DNA from: Leifsonia sp. C5G2 | Lineage (GTDB): Bacteria > Actinomycetota > Actinomycetes > Actinomycetales > Microbacteriaceae | Direction of reading: 5' to 3' | DNA length: 64,000 bases | Assembly: GCF_013359685.1 (NCBI RefSeq) | Contig: NZ_JABFMV010000001.1 | Location: 314,858 to 378,857, forward strand | The notes under the pieces: model-generated | What the model was told of the DNA's origin: nothing | Seen by the model: only the letters and a program-made list of their open reading frames with translations | Database searches by the model: none | In this document: positions 42,461 through 50,841 of the stretch, one piece after another | How the letters are laid out: each line of letters opens with the position of its first letter | Position numbering within the stretch: position 1 is the first letter of the stretch | Program-made: the position numbers and the translations under genes

Positions 42461-43027
42461 GTGACCGGCACCGAGACCCCCACCGTCGGAGTGGTGCGCC
42501 CGCAGCGCGCGGACGCGCGCCGCAACTTCGACGCGCTGCTCGCCGCAGCGCGCGAGGCGTTCGCCGCACAGGGTTCGAATGCGCCGCTCGAGGACATCGC
42601 CCGCCGCGCCGGCGTCGGCATCGGCACGCTGTACCGCAACTTCCCGACGCGGGACGCGCTGGTCGAGGCGGTCTACATCGACGAGGTCGCCGCCGTGGTC
42701 CGCGCAGCCGACGACGCCGCCGCCCTCGAGCCGTGGGAGGCCGTCGAGGCGTGGCTGCGCCGCTTCGTCGCGTACGTCGGGACGAAGCGGGCGCTGGTCG
42801 ACGGGCTCAATAAGGAGTCGCCCGTGCTGCTCAGCTGCCGAACCTCGCTCTACACCGCGGGCGAGCCGCTCATCGAGCGCGCCCAGGCGGCCGGCGAGCT
42901 GCGCGCCGACGCCACCATCGGCGACGTGATCCGGATGGTCTCCGGGATCGCCGGTGTCGCGTTCGATGACGACGAGCAGCGCGACCGCGTGATGGCGATG
43001 GCCGTCGACGGTCTCCGCGCCCGCTGA
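42461..43027 (+). CDS. TetR-family transcriptional regulator
   Basis: A 188-residue repressor. The helix-turn-helix (about 20-65) reads RRNFDALLAAAREAF and LEDIARRAGVGIGTLYRNFPTRDALVEAVY. The C-terminal ligand domain is all-helical. The GTG at 42461 with GGAAGGA upstream is preferred because an earlier in-frame ATG (42392) falls between the two operators. It should repress the divergent exporter and itself. Confidence 0.9.
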   Translation: MTGTETPTVGVVRPQRADARRNFDALLAAAREAFAAQGSNAPLEDIARRAGVGIGTLYRNFPTRDALVEAVYIDEVAAVVRAADDAAALEPWEAVEAWLRRFVAYVGTKRALVDGLNKESPVLLSCRTSLYTAGEPLIERAQAAGELRADATIGDVIRMVSGIAGVAFDDDEQRDRVMAMAVDGLRAR

Positions 43028-43065
43028 GCCGCATCCCGCGCGCGACCGCTGACTACTCTTAGAGG

Positions 43066-44790
43066 ATGGAGCTCGGCGTCTACGCGGTGATCGCCGTCGC
43101 GGTCATCGTCGGCGTCGCCGCCTTCGCGCGCAAGCTCGGCGTCGCGGCTCCGATCATCCTCGTGATCGTCGGCGTTCTGCTGTCGTTCCTGCCCGGCGTC
43201 CCGGAGATCAAGGTGCCGCCGGAGGTGATCCTCGACGGACTCCTGCCGCCCATCCTCTATGCCGCGGCCATCAGCGTCCCGCTGACGGACTTCCGCCGTA
43301 ATCTCGCCCCGATCGCCGGCCTGTCGGTCGTGCTCGTGATCATCACCGCCTTCGCCTCCGGGTTCGTGCTGTTCACGATGCTGCCAGAGCTGAGCCTGGC
43401 CGCGGCGGTGGCCCTCGGCGCGATCATCAGCCCGCCGGACGCGGTGGCCGCGACCTCCATCGGCCGCAAGCTCGGCCTCCCGCCGCGCCTGCTGACCGTG
43501 CTCGAAGGCGAGGGGCTGGTCAACGACGCCACGGCGCTCGTGCTGCTGAGGACCGCGCTGGCGGCCGCGCTCGGCACGCTGGCGACGCCCTGGGCCGGCG
43601 TGCTCGACTTCCTCTCCGCCGTGCTGATCGCGCTCGTGGTCGGGCTCGTCGTCGGGTTCGTCTCGGTCTGGGTGCGGTCGAAGCTGAGCGACCCGGTGCT
43701 CGACACCGCGCTCTCGGTCGTCGTCCCGTTCGCGGCCTTCGCCCCCACGGAGGCCCTGCACGGTTCCGGCGTGCTCGCCGTGGTCATCGCCGGCCTGTAC
43801 ACCGGGCACGCGGCACCGCGGCAGTTCAGCGCGCAGGCGCGGATCAGCGACCAGATCAACTGGCGCACCATCCAGTTCCTGCTGGAGAACGGCGTGTTCC
43901 TGCTCATCGGGCTCGAGCTGCGCACGCTCATCGGCGACGTGCAGCAGTCCGAGGTGATCAGCGTCGGGAGCGCGATCGGGATCGGGCTGGTCGCGATGCT
44001 CTCGCTCGTCATCATCCGGTTCGTGCTGATCGTGCCGCTCATCCTCGGCCTTCGAAGACGCGCGGAGCGCGCTGAGCGCTCCGTGCTCCGCGAATGGCTG
44101 ATGATCAGCTACTTCCGCGACCATCCGGTCCGCTACCGCTGGCAGGCGTTGCGGAAGCAGCGCGCCGAGCAGCGCTACCTGAGGCACCGCAGCGACCTGG
44201 AGGAGTTCCGCCAGGAGGCGATCGACTGGAAGGGCGGCGTCGTGCTCGGCTGGGCCGGGATGCGCGGCGTCGTGACCCTGGCGGCCGCCCAGTCGCTGCC
44301 GACCAGCATCCCGTACCGTCCGCAGCTCATCCTGATCGCGTTCACGGTCGCCTTCGTCAGCCTCGTGGTGCAGGGCGGCACCCTCCCGTGGCTGATCCGC
44401 ACCCTCGGCCTGCAGGGCGCGGACGCCGGCGAGGACCGGCGCCTGCTGGCGCAGCTGCTCGACGACCTCAGCGAGGCCGGGCTCGCCGTGCTCGACGATC
44501 CGGAGTCGGCGGCGGGCACGTCCGCGCCCGTCGACCCGGAGGTCGTGGAGCGGGTGCGCCAGTCGTCCTACCTGCGGGCCGAGTCGGCGTGGGAGCGCAC
44601 GCTCACCCACGCGCCGCCGGACCAGCGCCCGCATCACATCTATCGCACGCTGCGGCTCGCCGTCGTCGACGCCGAGCGCACGCGCCTGCTCCTGGAGCGC
44701 GCCCGCGGCTCCTATCCGTCGCGCGTGCTCGCGGAGGCGCAGTCCCTCCTCGACCTCGAGGAGACCCGCCTGCGCACGCGGTCACGCTGA
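43066..44790 (+). CDS. CPA1-family sodium/proton antiporter
   Basis: A 574-residue antiporter. About 12 membrane segments fill residues 1-430, with the ion site SPPDAVAATSIGRKL and LEGEGLVNDATALVLL. A cytoplasmic tail of about 145 residues has charged helices. It exports Na+ (or K+) for H+ and serves pH and salt balance. It starts 38 bases after tetR; cotranscription is possible but not needed. Confidence 0.9.
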   Translation: MELGVYAVIAVAVIVGVAAFARKLGVAAPIILVIVGVLLSFLPGVPEIKVPPEVILDGLLPPILYAAAISVPLTDFRRNLAPIAGLSVVLVIITAFASGFVLFTMLPELSLAAAVALGAIISPPDAVAATSIGRKLGLPPRLLTVLEGEGLVNDATALVLLRTALAAALGTLATPWAGVLDFLSAVLIALVVGLVVGFVSVWVRSKLSDPVLDTALSVVVPFAAFAPTEALHGSGVLAVVIAGLYTGHAAPRQFSAQARISDQINWRTIQFLLENGVFLLIGLELRTLIGDVQQSEVISVGSAIGIGLVAMLSLVIIRFVLIVPLILGLRRRAERAERSVLREWLMISYFRDHPVRYRWQALRKQRAEQRYLRHRSDLEEFRQEAIDWKGGVVLGWAGMRGVVTLAAAQSLPTSIPYRPQLILIAFTVAFVSLVVQGGTLPWLIRTLGLQGADAGEDRRLLAQLLDDLSEAGLAVLDDPESAAGTSAPVDPEVVERVRQSSYLRAESAWERTLTHAPPDQRPHHIYRTLRLAVVDAERTRLLLERARGSYPSRVLAEAQSLLDLEETRLRTRSR

Positions 44791-44885
44791 GCGGACCGGG
44801 CGGATCCTCCGCATCGCGTCATATCGCCGCGCCCGCCGGGTCTGTATAGGTGAGCCCTTTCCGTTGAGGGCATGAGGAGGAACCC

Positions 44886-45065
44886 ATGGAACTCACCGTG
44901 ATCCGGGAATCCGACGGCCGCCGCATGGTCGTCGCGGTGACGGCCGCCGACGAGAACGAGGCGCTGCGCGCGATCCAGAACGCGATCGGGAGCGTCACCG
45001 TCGCCCGCGAGGCGCCGGTCGTCCGCACGCGCAGGCAGGCGTTCCGCATGGCCGCTGCTTTTTAG
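44886..45065 (+). CDS. 59-residue protein of unknown function
   Basis: A short gene with GAGGAGGAA five bases before its ATG. The product begins MELTVIRESDGRRMVVAVTA, has an amphipathic helix around NEALRAIQNAI, and ends RRQAFRMAAAF. Codon use is typical of the genome (GC at third positions). It lies 29 bases before fur. Predicted beta-beta-alpha-beta content; family not recognised. Confidence 0.68.
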   Translation: MELTVIRESDGRRMVVAVTAADENEALRAIQNAIGSVTVAREAPVVRTRRQAFRMAAAF

Positions 45066-45094
45066 TCATTCAAAACACCGTGTAGGGTCGGACC

Positions 45095-45508
45095 ATGGAC
45101 ACGGCACGGCTCGAAGGCGTCCTCCACGACGCCGGCCTCAGGGCGACGCGAGGGCGGGTGGCGGTGCTGAACGCGCTGACCGTCCACCCGCACGTCGACG
45201 CCGAGACGGTGTTCCGGGCGATCCTCCCGGAGCTGCCCGGCACCTCCGTCCAGAACGTGCACAACGTGCTCGGCGACCTGACGGCTGCCAGGCTGATCCG
45301 CCGCATCGAGCCGGCGGGCTCCGCGGCGCTGTACGAGCGCCGGATCGGCGACAACCACCACCACGTGGTCTGCACCGCGTGCGGTGCCGTCGCCGACGTC
45401 GACTGCGTCGTCGGTCGCGCGCCGTGCCTGCATCCCTCGGACGCGGGCGGCTTCGCGATCGACACGGCTGAGGTCACGTTCTGGGGACTGTGCCCGTCCT
45501 GCCAGTGA
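45095..45508 (+). CDS. Fur-family metal/peroxide regulator (FurA/CatR type)
   Basis: A 137-residue Fur-family repressor with a winged-helix N-terminal domain ([37 protein letters not shown]) and a metal-binding C-terminal domain ([23 protein letters not shown] zinc pair at the end). It is 22 bases upstream of a catalase gene, the FurA-KatG/CatR-CatA arrangement, so it most likely senses peroxide and represses katA and itself. A -10-like TAGGGT sits 6 bases before the ATG, suggesting a leaderless message. Confidence 0.92.
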   Translation: MDTARLEGVLHDAGLRATRGRVAVLNALTVHPHVDAETVFRAILPELPGTSVQNVHNVLGDLTAARLIRRIEPAGSAALYERRIGDNHHHVVCTACGAVADVDCVVGRAPCLHPSDAGGFAIDTAEVTFWGLCPSCQ

Positions 45509-45530
45509 AGAGATCGATACGAGGAGAAGA

Positions 45531-47024
45531 ATGACGGACGACTACACCACCACCCAGACCGGTACCCCGGTCGCCAGCGACGCGCACTCGCTGACGGCGG
45601 GACGCGACGGGGTCACCGCCCTGCACGACCGCTACCTCGTCGAGAAGCTGGCCCAGTTCAACCGGGAGCGCATCCCGGAGCGGATCGTCCACGCGAAGGG
45701 CGGCGGCGCCTTCGGCGAGTTCGTCGTCACCGGCGACGTGACCGCCTACACGAAGGCCGCGGTCTTCCAGCCCGGCACCGCCACCCGGACGCTGCAGCGC
45801 TTCTCGTCGGTCGCGGGCGAGCAGGGATCGCCGGACACCTGGCGCGACGTCCGCGGCTTCTCGGTGAAGTTCTACACGACCGAGGGCAACTACGACATCG
45901 TGGGCAACAACACCCCGGTGTTCTTCATCCGCGACGGCATCAAGTTCCCCGACTTCATCCACTCGCAGAAGCGCCTGCCGGGCTCGGGCCTGCGCGACGC
46001 CGACATGCAGTGGGACTTCTGGACGCTCTCCCCCGAGTCGGCGCACCAGGTCACCTACCTCATGGGCGACCGCGGGCTCCCGCGCTCGTGGCGCACCATG
46101 CCCGGCTACGGCTCGCACACCTACCAGTGGATCAACGCGGCCGGCGAGCGCTTCTGGGTCAAGTACCACTTCCACTCGCTGCAGGGCAACGAGGAGATCA
46201 CGGGTGTGGAGGCCGAGCAGCTCGCGGGCGCCGACGCCGACTACTACCGCCGCGACCTGTACGAGGCGATCCAGCGCGGCGACTTCCCGGCCTGGCGCGT
46301 GTCGGTGCAGGTCATGCCGTACGAGGACGCCAAGACCTACCGCTTCAACCCGTTCGACCTCACCAAGGTGTGGCCGCACGGCGACTACCCGCTGATCGAG
46401 GTGGGCATCCACACGCTCAACCAGAACCCGGAGAACTTCTTCGCGGAGATCGAGCAGGCGGCGTTCTCGCCGGCCAACACCGTCCCGGGCATCGACATCA
46501 GCCCGGACAAGATGCTCATGGCGCGCGTGTTCTCCTATCCTGACGCCCAGCGCTACCGGGTCGGCACCAACTACAACGAGCTGCCGGTGAACCGCCCGGT
46601 CGCGCCGGTGCACAACTACTCGCAGGACGGCTCGCTGCGCCACGGCTTCAAGCCGGCCGACTCGCCGGTCTACGCCCCGAACTCGTTCGGCGGCCCGGCC
46701 GCGCAGCCGGAGCGCGCGGGCGAGGGCTCGTGGGAGTCCGACGGCGCCCTGGTGCGCTCGGCGGCGACCCTGCACGCCGAGGACGACGACTTCGGCCAGG
46801 CCGGGACGCTGTACCGCGAGGTGTACGACGACGCGGCCAAGGCGCGCTTCCTCGACACGATCGCGGGAGCGGTCGGCGGCGTGAAGCGCGAGGACATCCG
46901 GGAGCGGGCGATCCAGTACTGGACGAACGTCGACGGCCAGCTCGGCCGCGCCCTCCGGGACCGCCTCGACTCGCCCGCGGAGACCCCGGACGAGGCCGCC
47001 GAGTACGTCGGCGTCGCCGAGTAA
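45531..47024 (+). CDS. katA: Monofunctional haem catalase
   Basis: Breaks down hydrogen peroxide in the cytoplasm. The 497-residue small-subunit catalase has distal His54 in [20 protein letters not shown], a catalytic Asn in [14 protein letters not shown] and the haem tyrosine in [15 protein letters not shown]. Start ATG follows GAGGAGAAGA. It is cotranscribed with fur and ends before a strong hairpin. Confidence 0.96.
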   Translation: MTDDYTTTQTGTPVASDAHSLTAGRDGVTALHDRYLVEKLAQFNRERIPERIVHAKGGGAFGEFVVTGDVTAYTKAAVFQPGTATRTLQRFSSVAGEQGSPDTWRDVRGFSVKFYTTEGNYDIVGNNTPVFFIRDGIKFPDFIHSQKRLPGSGLRDADMQWDFWTLSPESAHQVTYLMGDRGLPRSWRTMPGYGSHTYQWINAAGERFWVKYHFHSLQGNEEITGVEAEQLAGADADYYRRDLYEAIQRGDFPAWRVSVQVMPYEDAKTYRFNPFDLTKVWPHGDYPLIEVGIHTLNQNPENFFAEIEQAAFSPANTVPGIDISPDKMLMARVFSYPDAQRYRVGTNYNELPVNRPVAPVHNYSQDGSLRHGFKPADSPVYAPNSFGGPAAQPERAGEGSWESDGALVRSAATLHAEDDDFGQAGTLYREVYDDAAKARFLDTIAGAVGGVKREDIRERAIQYWTNVDGQLGRALRDRLDSPAETPDEAAEYVGVAE

Positions 47025-47036
47025 TCAGGCCGGAAT

Positions 47037-47075
47037 GGGAGGTGCCCGCGGCCGGATCGGCCGCGGGCACCTCCC
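47037..47075 (+). terminator. Hairpin terminator after katA
   Basis: A perfect 17-bp stem starting GGGAGGTGCCCGCGGCC with a 5-base loop begins 13 bases after the catalase stop. No U-run follows, normal for high-GC genomes. Confidence 0.85.
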
Positions 47076-47159
47076 TGTGAACATTGCGGTCGGCACGGAG
47101 TCGCGCCGGCGCGCAGATCGGTAGTCTGAGCCGGACACACACACGATTGGGGGTCGTGA

Positions 47160-48296
47160 TTGCCTGCCGCCGCATACCTGACGGGCTTCGGCCGTTATCT
47201 TCCCGGGCCGCCCGTCGAGAACGACGACATCGCAGGGATCCTCGGGGGCGACGATCCGGTCACGGACCGCATCCGCCGTCGCGTCCTCAGCGCCAACGGG
47301 ATCCGGCAGCGCCACTACGCCCTCGACGCCGACGGGCGCCCGACGGAGCTCAACGAGGAGCTGGCGGCGAAAGCCGTCACGGCGGCGCTGGAGGATCGCG
47401 GTCTCCAGGCGCACGATCTGCGGATGCTTGCCTGCGCGACGACGATGGGCGACGTCCTGGTCCCCGGCTTCGCCTCCATGGTCCACGGCCGGCTCGGCGG
47501 CGGGCCGATGCAGACCCTGTCGGTCTCCGGCGTCTGCACCTCGAGCCTCGCCGCCCTCGACGCCGCAGCGGCGAAGATCCGGCTGGGGGACCACCCTCGC
47601 GCGGCGGTCGTCGGATCGGAGCTGGCGAGCCGGAGCCTGCATGATAGCCGTTTCGACGGCAGGCGGGAGGGCCTCGACTCCCATTTCCTCCGCTGGATGC
47701 TGTCGGATGGTGCCGGCGCGGTGGTGCTCGAGTTCCAGCCGCATCCGACCAAGCCGTCGCTCCGGCTCGACTGGGTGCGCCAGGTGTCCCTCGCCGACCG
47801 GCATCCCGTCTGCATGACCGCGGGGATGAGGGGCGACGAGGCCCGGCCGGGCGACACCTGGCAGGACCTCAGCGTCGCGGATGCCGAGGCGGCGGGGATG
47901 TTCGTACTCCGGCAAGACATCGGGATGCTGGGCGACCTGGCCGAGGAAGGCATCCGGCAGTTCGAGCAGCTGGTCGACACCGGCCTGGTCGACATCGGGC
48001 GCCTCGACCACGTGCTCTGCCACTACAGCACCAACGCGTTCCGCGACATCGCCCTCGACGCGATCCGCCGGCGTGCGCCGAGCCTCGTCGAGGACCGGTG
48101 GTTCTCGAACCTCGAGACCTGCGGAAACACCGGCTCCGCCAGCATCTTCATCGCGCTCGAGGAGGCGTGGCGCACAGGGAGGTTCGCCGTCGGCGACACG
48201 ATCCTCCTCGCCGTTCCGGAATCGGGACGCTTCTCGTTCGCCTTCGCCCACCTCACCGTGGTGGGGCCCGACACACGTAAGGACACCTCAACATGA
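47160..48296 (+). CDS. Ketoacyl-ACP synthase III-like enzyme
   Basis: A 378-residue thiolase-fold condensing enzyme. The catalytic triad is complete: Cys126 in SVSGVCTSSLAAL, His288 in LCHYSTNAFRD and Asn323 in ETCGNTGSAS. The family normally joins an acyl-CoA to malonyl-ACP. It differs from housekeeping FabH and lies outside any fab cluster. Its start is a TTG at 47160 after a GGGGGT ribosome site. The ATGA overlap with the diiron enzyme gene shows tight coupling, so the two probably work on the same acyl product in a specialised pathway. Confidence 0.88.
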   Translation: MPAAAYLTGFGRYLPGPPVENDDIAGILGGDDPVTDRIRRRVLSANGIRQRHYALDADGRPTELNEELAAKAVTAALEDRGLQAHDLRMLACATTMGDVLVPGFASMVHGRLGGGPMQTLSVSGVCTSSLAALDAAAAKIRLGDHPRAAVVGSELASRSLHDSRFDGRREGLDSHFLRWMLSDGAGAVVLEFQPHPTKPSLRLDWVRQVSLADRHPVCMTAGMRGDEARPGDTWQDLSVADAEAAGMFVLRQDIGMLGDLAEEGIRQFEQLVDTGLVDIGRLDHVLCHYSTNAFRDIALDAIRRRAPSLVEDRWFSNLETCGNTGSASIFIALEEAWRTGRFAVGDTILLAVPESGRFSFAFAHLTVVGPDTRKDTST

Positions 48297-48967
48297 CCAT
48301 CGAAGCCGTCGAAGAGACGACGCTGAACACCCGCCTCGCTCGCGTCTGGGAGGAGCTGGAGGAACGCCTGGAGCGCGTGCCCATCCTGAAGCGCCTGGCC
48401 GAGGGCGACGTGACCCTCGAGGACTACACCCGGCTGCTCTTCAACCTCCGCCAGCAGGTCGTCGACGGGACGCCGTGGATCTCGCGCGCCGCATCCAACT
48501 TCGACGCGGAGCACTTCGCCCTCCGCTCGGCCGCCATCCGTCACGCCGAGGAGGAGCACCGCGATCACCTCATGCTCGAGCGCGACTATGTCGCGGTGGG
48601 CGGATCGCTGGACGACCTGCGTCGCGGTCGCAAGAACATCGGCTCGGAGGCGCTGTCGGGCTACATGTTCCACTACGCGAGCCGCCCGAACCCGATCGGC
48701 CTGCTCGGCGCGATGTTCGTCATCGAGGGCCTGGGTGCGAAGCGCGCTGCCGGCTGGGCCGGACGCTTCCAGGAGGTATTGGGGCTGGCCGACAACCAAG
48801 TGCACTTCATGCGATACCACCAGGAGGCCGACGCGCAGCACACGGGCGCTCTCGACGCGATCCTGGCTTCCGATCTCATCGACGACGATGCTGCCGACGA
48901 GATCGTCCGCTGCGCACAGGTGGTCGCGCGCCTCTACGCCCTGCAGCTCGAAGAACTGGATCGCTGA
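48293..48967 (+). CDS. Haem-oxygenase-like diiron oxidase (HDO family)
   Basis: A 224-residue all-helical protein of the iron-containing redox enzyme group that includes UndA and related HDOs. Metal-ligand candidates are the Glu/His run AEEEHRDHLMLE (about 85-96), Glu145 in FVIEGLGAKRAA, and HQEADAQH (176-183). These enzymes use O2 to decarboxylate, hydroxylate or cleave small substrates. It is translationally coupled to the synthase and one base from the next gene. The substrate is unknown; an acyl or beta-keto product of the synthase is the natural guess. Confidence 0.85.
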   Translation: MTIEAVEETTLNTRLARVWEELEERLERVPILKRLAEGDVTLEDYTRLLFNLRQQVVDGTPWISRAASNFDAEHFALRSAAIRHAEEEHRDHLMLERDYVAVGGSLDDLRRGRKNIGSEALSGYMFHYASRPNPIGLLGAMFVIEGLGAKRAAGWAGRFQEVLGLADNQVHFMRYHQEADAQHTGALDAILASDLIDDDAADEIVRCAQVVARLYALQLEELDR

Positions 48968-48968
48968 C

Positions 48969-49838
48969 ATGACCGCCCCGGCGTCGCACGACCCGAGCAT
49001 CTGGGAGGCGATCGCGGCCGATCCGTCGATCCCGCTCGACCGGCGGCTGACCCGGCTGATCCTGGAGGACCAGCAGCGGCCGTCGCGGCAGTGGCTCTAC
49101 CCGCTCGCGCGCATCCTGAGCCGGGTCGCCGTCACGGTGGTGTCGATCGTCAAACGATTCGTGCCACGGCGCTGGATGTCGCTGGAGACCATGGATGCGC
49201 TCTGCCTCTGGTTCCTCCGGCGGTTCGTCTCCCCCGACGCCGTCGAGCTGCTGATCCGCCATTTCGTCGTCGAGACGAATCTCCTCAACTTCCTGATCCG
49301 CAACTCCCCGGCAGCGATCGAGCCCGTCGCGCTCCGACCGGTGTCCCTCGCGGGTCTCGGCGATCACGCCGTCGTCGAGCACGACCTCAACGTCTACGAC
49401 GTCTTCATCGCCCTCGACGGCGCACCGGTCTCGCGCAGCGAGCCGCTCGACTTCCAGCAGCTCGATGTGCCGCCGCTGGATCCCGAGCGGCGGCGACGCC
49501 GGATCCTGCGGCTCGACATCCAGACGGCACTGTGCCTCATGAACATCCCGTTCTGCATCGCCCTCACCCGCGACGAGTACCGACGTGCCATCCACTCGAT
49601 GAGGTTCGACGATTCGCTCCTCGACATGCTCGCCGTGGTGTGCGGCGACGAGGGTTTCCGCCGCTGGACCTCCGGCACCATGAGCATCCGGATCGACTCG
49701 AACGTGGATGTGCCGCGTGCCGTCTACGTGCACGCGCTGATCTGCGAGTACGCGCACGCCCGCTTGGTGCACCTCGCGGAGTCGGCGTCCGGATCCCTCC
49801 GGGGAGCGAAGGACGCCTCCCCGTCGCAGAGAGGCTAG
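48969..49838 (+). CDS. Protein of unknown function in the synthase-diiron operon (DUF6999-like, tentative)
   Basis: A 289-residue protein without recognisable catalytic motif. It has an Arg/Leu-rich N-terminal half with two amphipathic or membrane-near helices (YPLARILSRVAVTVVSIVKRFVP and ALCLWFLRRFVSP), then HFVVETNLLNFLIRN, HDLNVYDVFIAL and repeated acidic/basic pairs. No signal peptide. It starts one base after the diiron enzyme stop, so it is part of the same unit. Its TAG stop overlaps the stop of the convergent phzF gene (CTAG, 49835-49838). The DUF assignment is from memory and unsure. Confidence 0.75.
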   Translation: MTAPASHDPSIWEAIAADPSIPLDRRLTRLILEDQQRPSRQWLYPLARILSRVAVTVVSIVKRFVPRRWMSLETMDALCLWFLRRFVSPDAVELLIRHFVVETNLLNFLIRNSPAAIEPVALRPVSLAGLGDHAVVEHDLNVYDVFIALDGAPVSRSEPLDFQQLDVPPLDPERRRRRILRLDIQTALCLMNIPFCIALTRDEYRRAIHSMRFDDSLLDMLAVVCGDEGFRRWTSGTMSIRIDSNVDVPRAVYVHALICEYAHARLVHLAESASGSLRGAKDASPSQRG

Positions 49839-50527
49839 AGGGTCGCCTCGATGGTGCGGTCGTAGACCGTGGTGCCGCCGACCCGCACGCGGCCGTCGCC
49901 GACCGGCTCCGTGGCGATGTCGGAGCCCTCGCCCTGCAGGATGCTGAGCGGACGGCCGAGGCGTGCCGTCAGCGCGACCGCGGCGGCCCCGGTCGCCTCG
50001 TCCTCGACGATCCCCATCGCCGGGGCGAACATGCGGGCGCGGATGGCCCCGGCGGACTCGTCGATCCAGGCGTAGGCGTAGGTCTGGCCGGTGGTGAAGG
50101 CGAACGGGTCGAGCGCCTCGACGTCTTCGGGCGACTCCAGCGCCAGCCACTCGAACTCGGGCGTCCACTCCGGCCGCGCGGTGATCCACGCCGTGTCGTC
50201 GTCGACCGCGACCTCGACGTCGCCCGCCGGCTCGCGCAGCACGTCCACCGGGGTGCGGCGGTCGGCCAGCCACCACGCCGTGCCGACGCTGGGGTGCCCG
50301 GCGAAGGGCAGCTCCTTCGCCGGGGTGAAGATGCGGATGGACGCGGCCCGGCCGGGCTCGTCGACCGCGTCGACGAACACGGTCTCGCTGAACCCGAGCG
50401 CGGTGGCGATCTCCTGCTCGCGGGCGGCGGTGGCCTCCGAGCTCTGCACGATGCCGAGTTCGTTGCCGTTCCGGCCGCTCTCGTTCGTGAACACGCGTAC
50501 TACGACGACGTCGATGGTCTCATCCAT
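49835..50527 (-). CDS. PhzF-family isomerase-like protein
   Basis: A 230-residue protein of the PhzF/diaminopimelate-epimerase fold. It has FTNESGRNGNELGIV at the start, FTPAKELPFAGHPSVGTAWWL in the middle (family hallmark GHP) and DEATGAAAVALTARLG near the end. The usual length is 260-300, so it is short. The reaction cannot be assigned. It shares its last bases with the convergent synthase operon. Confidence 0.88.
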   Translation of the reverse strand: MDETIDVVVVRVFTNESGRNGNELGIVQSSEATAAREQEIATALGFSETVFVDAVDEPGRAASIRIFTPAKELPFAGHPSVGTAWWLADRRTPVDVLREPAGDVEVAVDDDTAWITARPEWTPEFEWLALESPEDVEALDPFAFTTGQTYAYAWIDESAGAIRARMFAPAMGIVEDEATGAAAVALTARLGRPLSILQGEGSDIATEPVGDGRVRVGGTTVYDRTIEATL

Positions 50528-50586
50528 GGGCCCAGCCTGCCAGACGCATATGCCCGCCGTTAAGACCGCTGGTGCATAATCGCGGC

Positions 50587-50808
50587 ATGAGCGACGACCG
50601 CCAGAACGCCAACGAAGAGGACCTCGCCGTCGAGCACGCCGCCGAGCGGCTCGCCGAGCGCTTCCCCGACGTCCCGCGGGACCACATCGACGCCCTGGTC
50701 GAGAAGCACCACGAGGGGTTCGACGGTGCGCCCGTGCGCGACTTCGTCCCCGTGCTGATCGAGCACGACGTGAAGCGGGAGCTGAACGCGCGAGAGCGCA
50801 CCGACTGA
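50587..50808 (+). CDS. Small three-helix-bundle protein
   Basis: A 73-residue charged helical protein: AVEHAAERLAERFPDVPRDHIDALVEKHH, then VRDFVPVLIEHDVKREL. This pattern is typical of small actinobacterial three-helix-bundle dimerisation proteins of unknown role. A CATAAT box (50575-50580) ends 6 bases before the ATG, indicating a leaderless message. Confidence 0.82.
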   Translation: MSDDRQNANEEDLAVEHAAERLAERFPDVPRDHIDALVEKHHEGFDGAPVRDFVPVLIEHDVKRELNARERTD

Positions 50809-50841
50809 CCCAGCCGGCGCGCCCGCGCGAACCCTTCCCGG

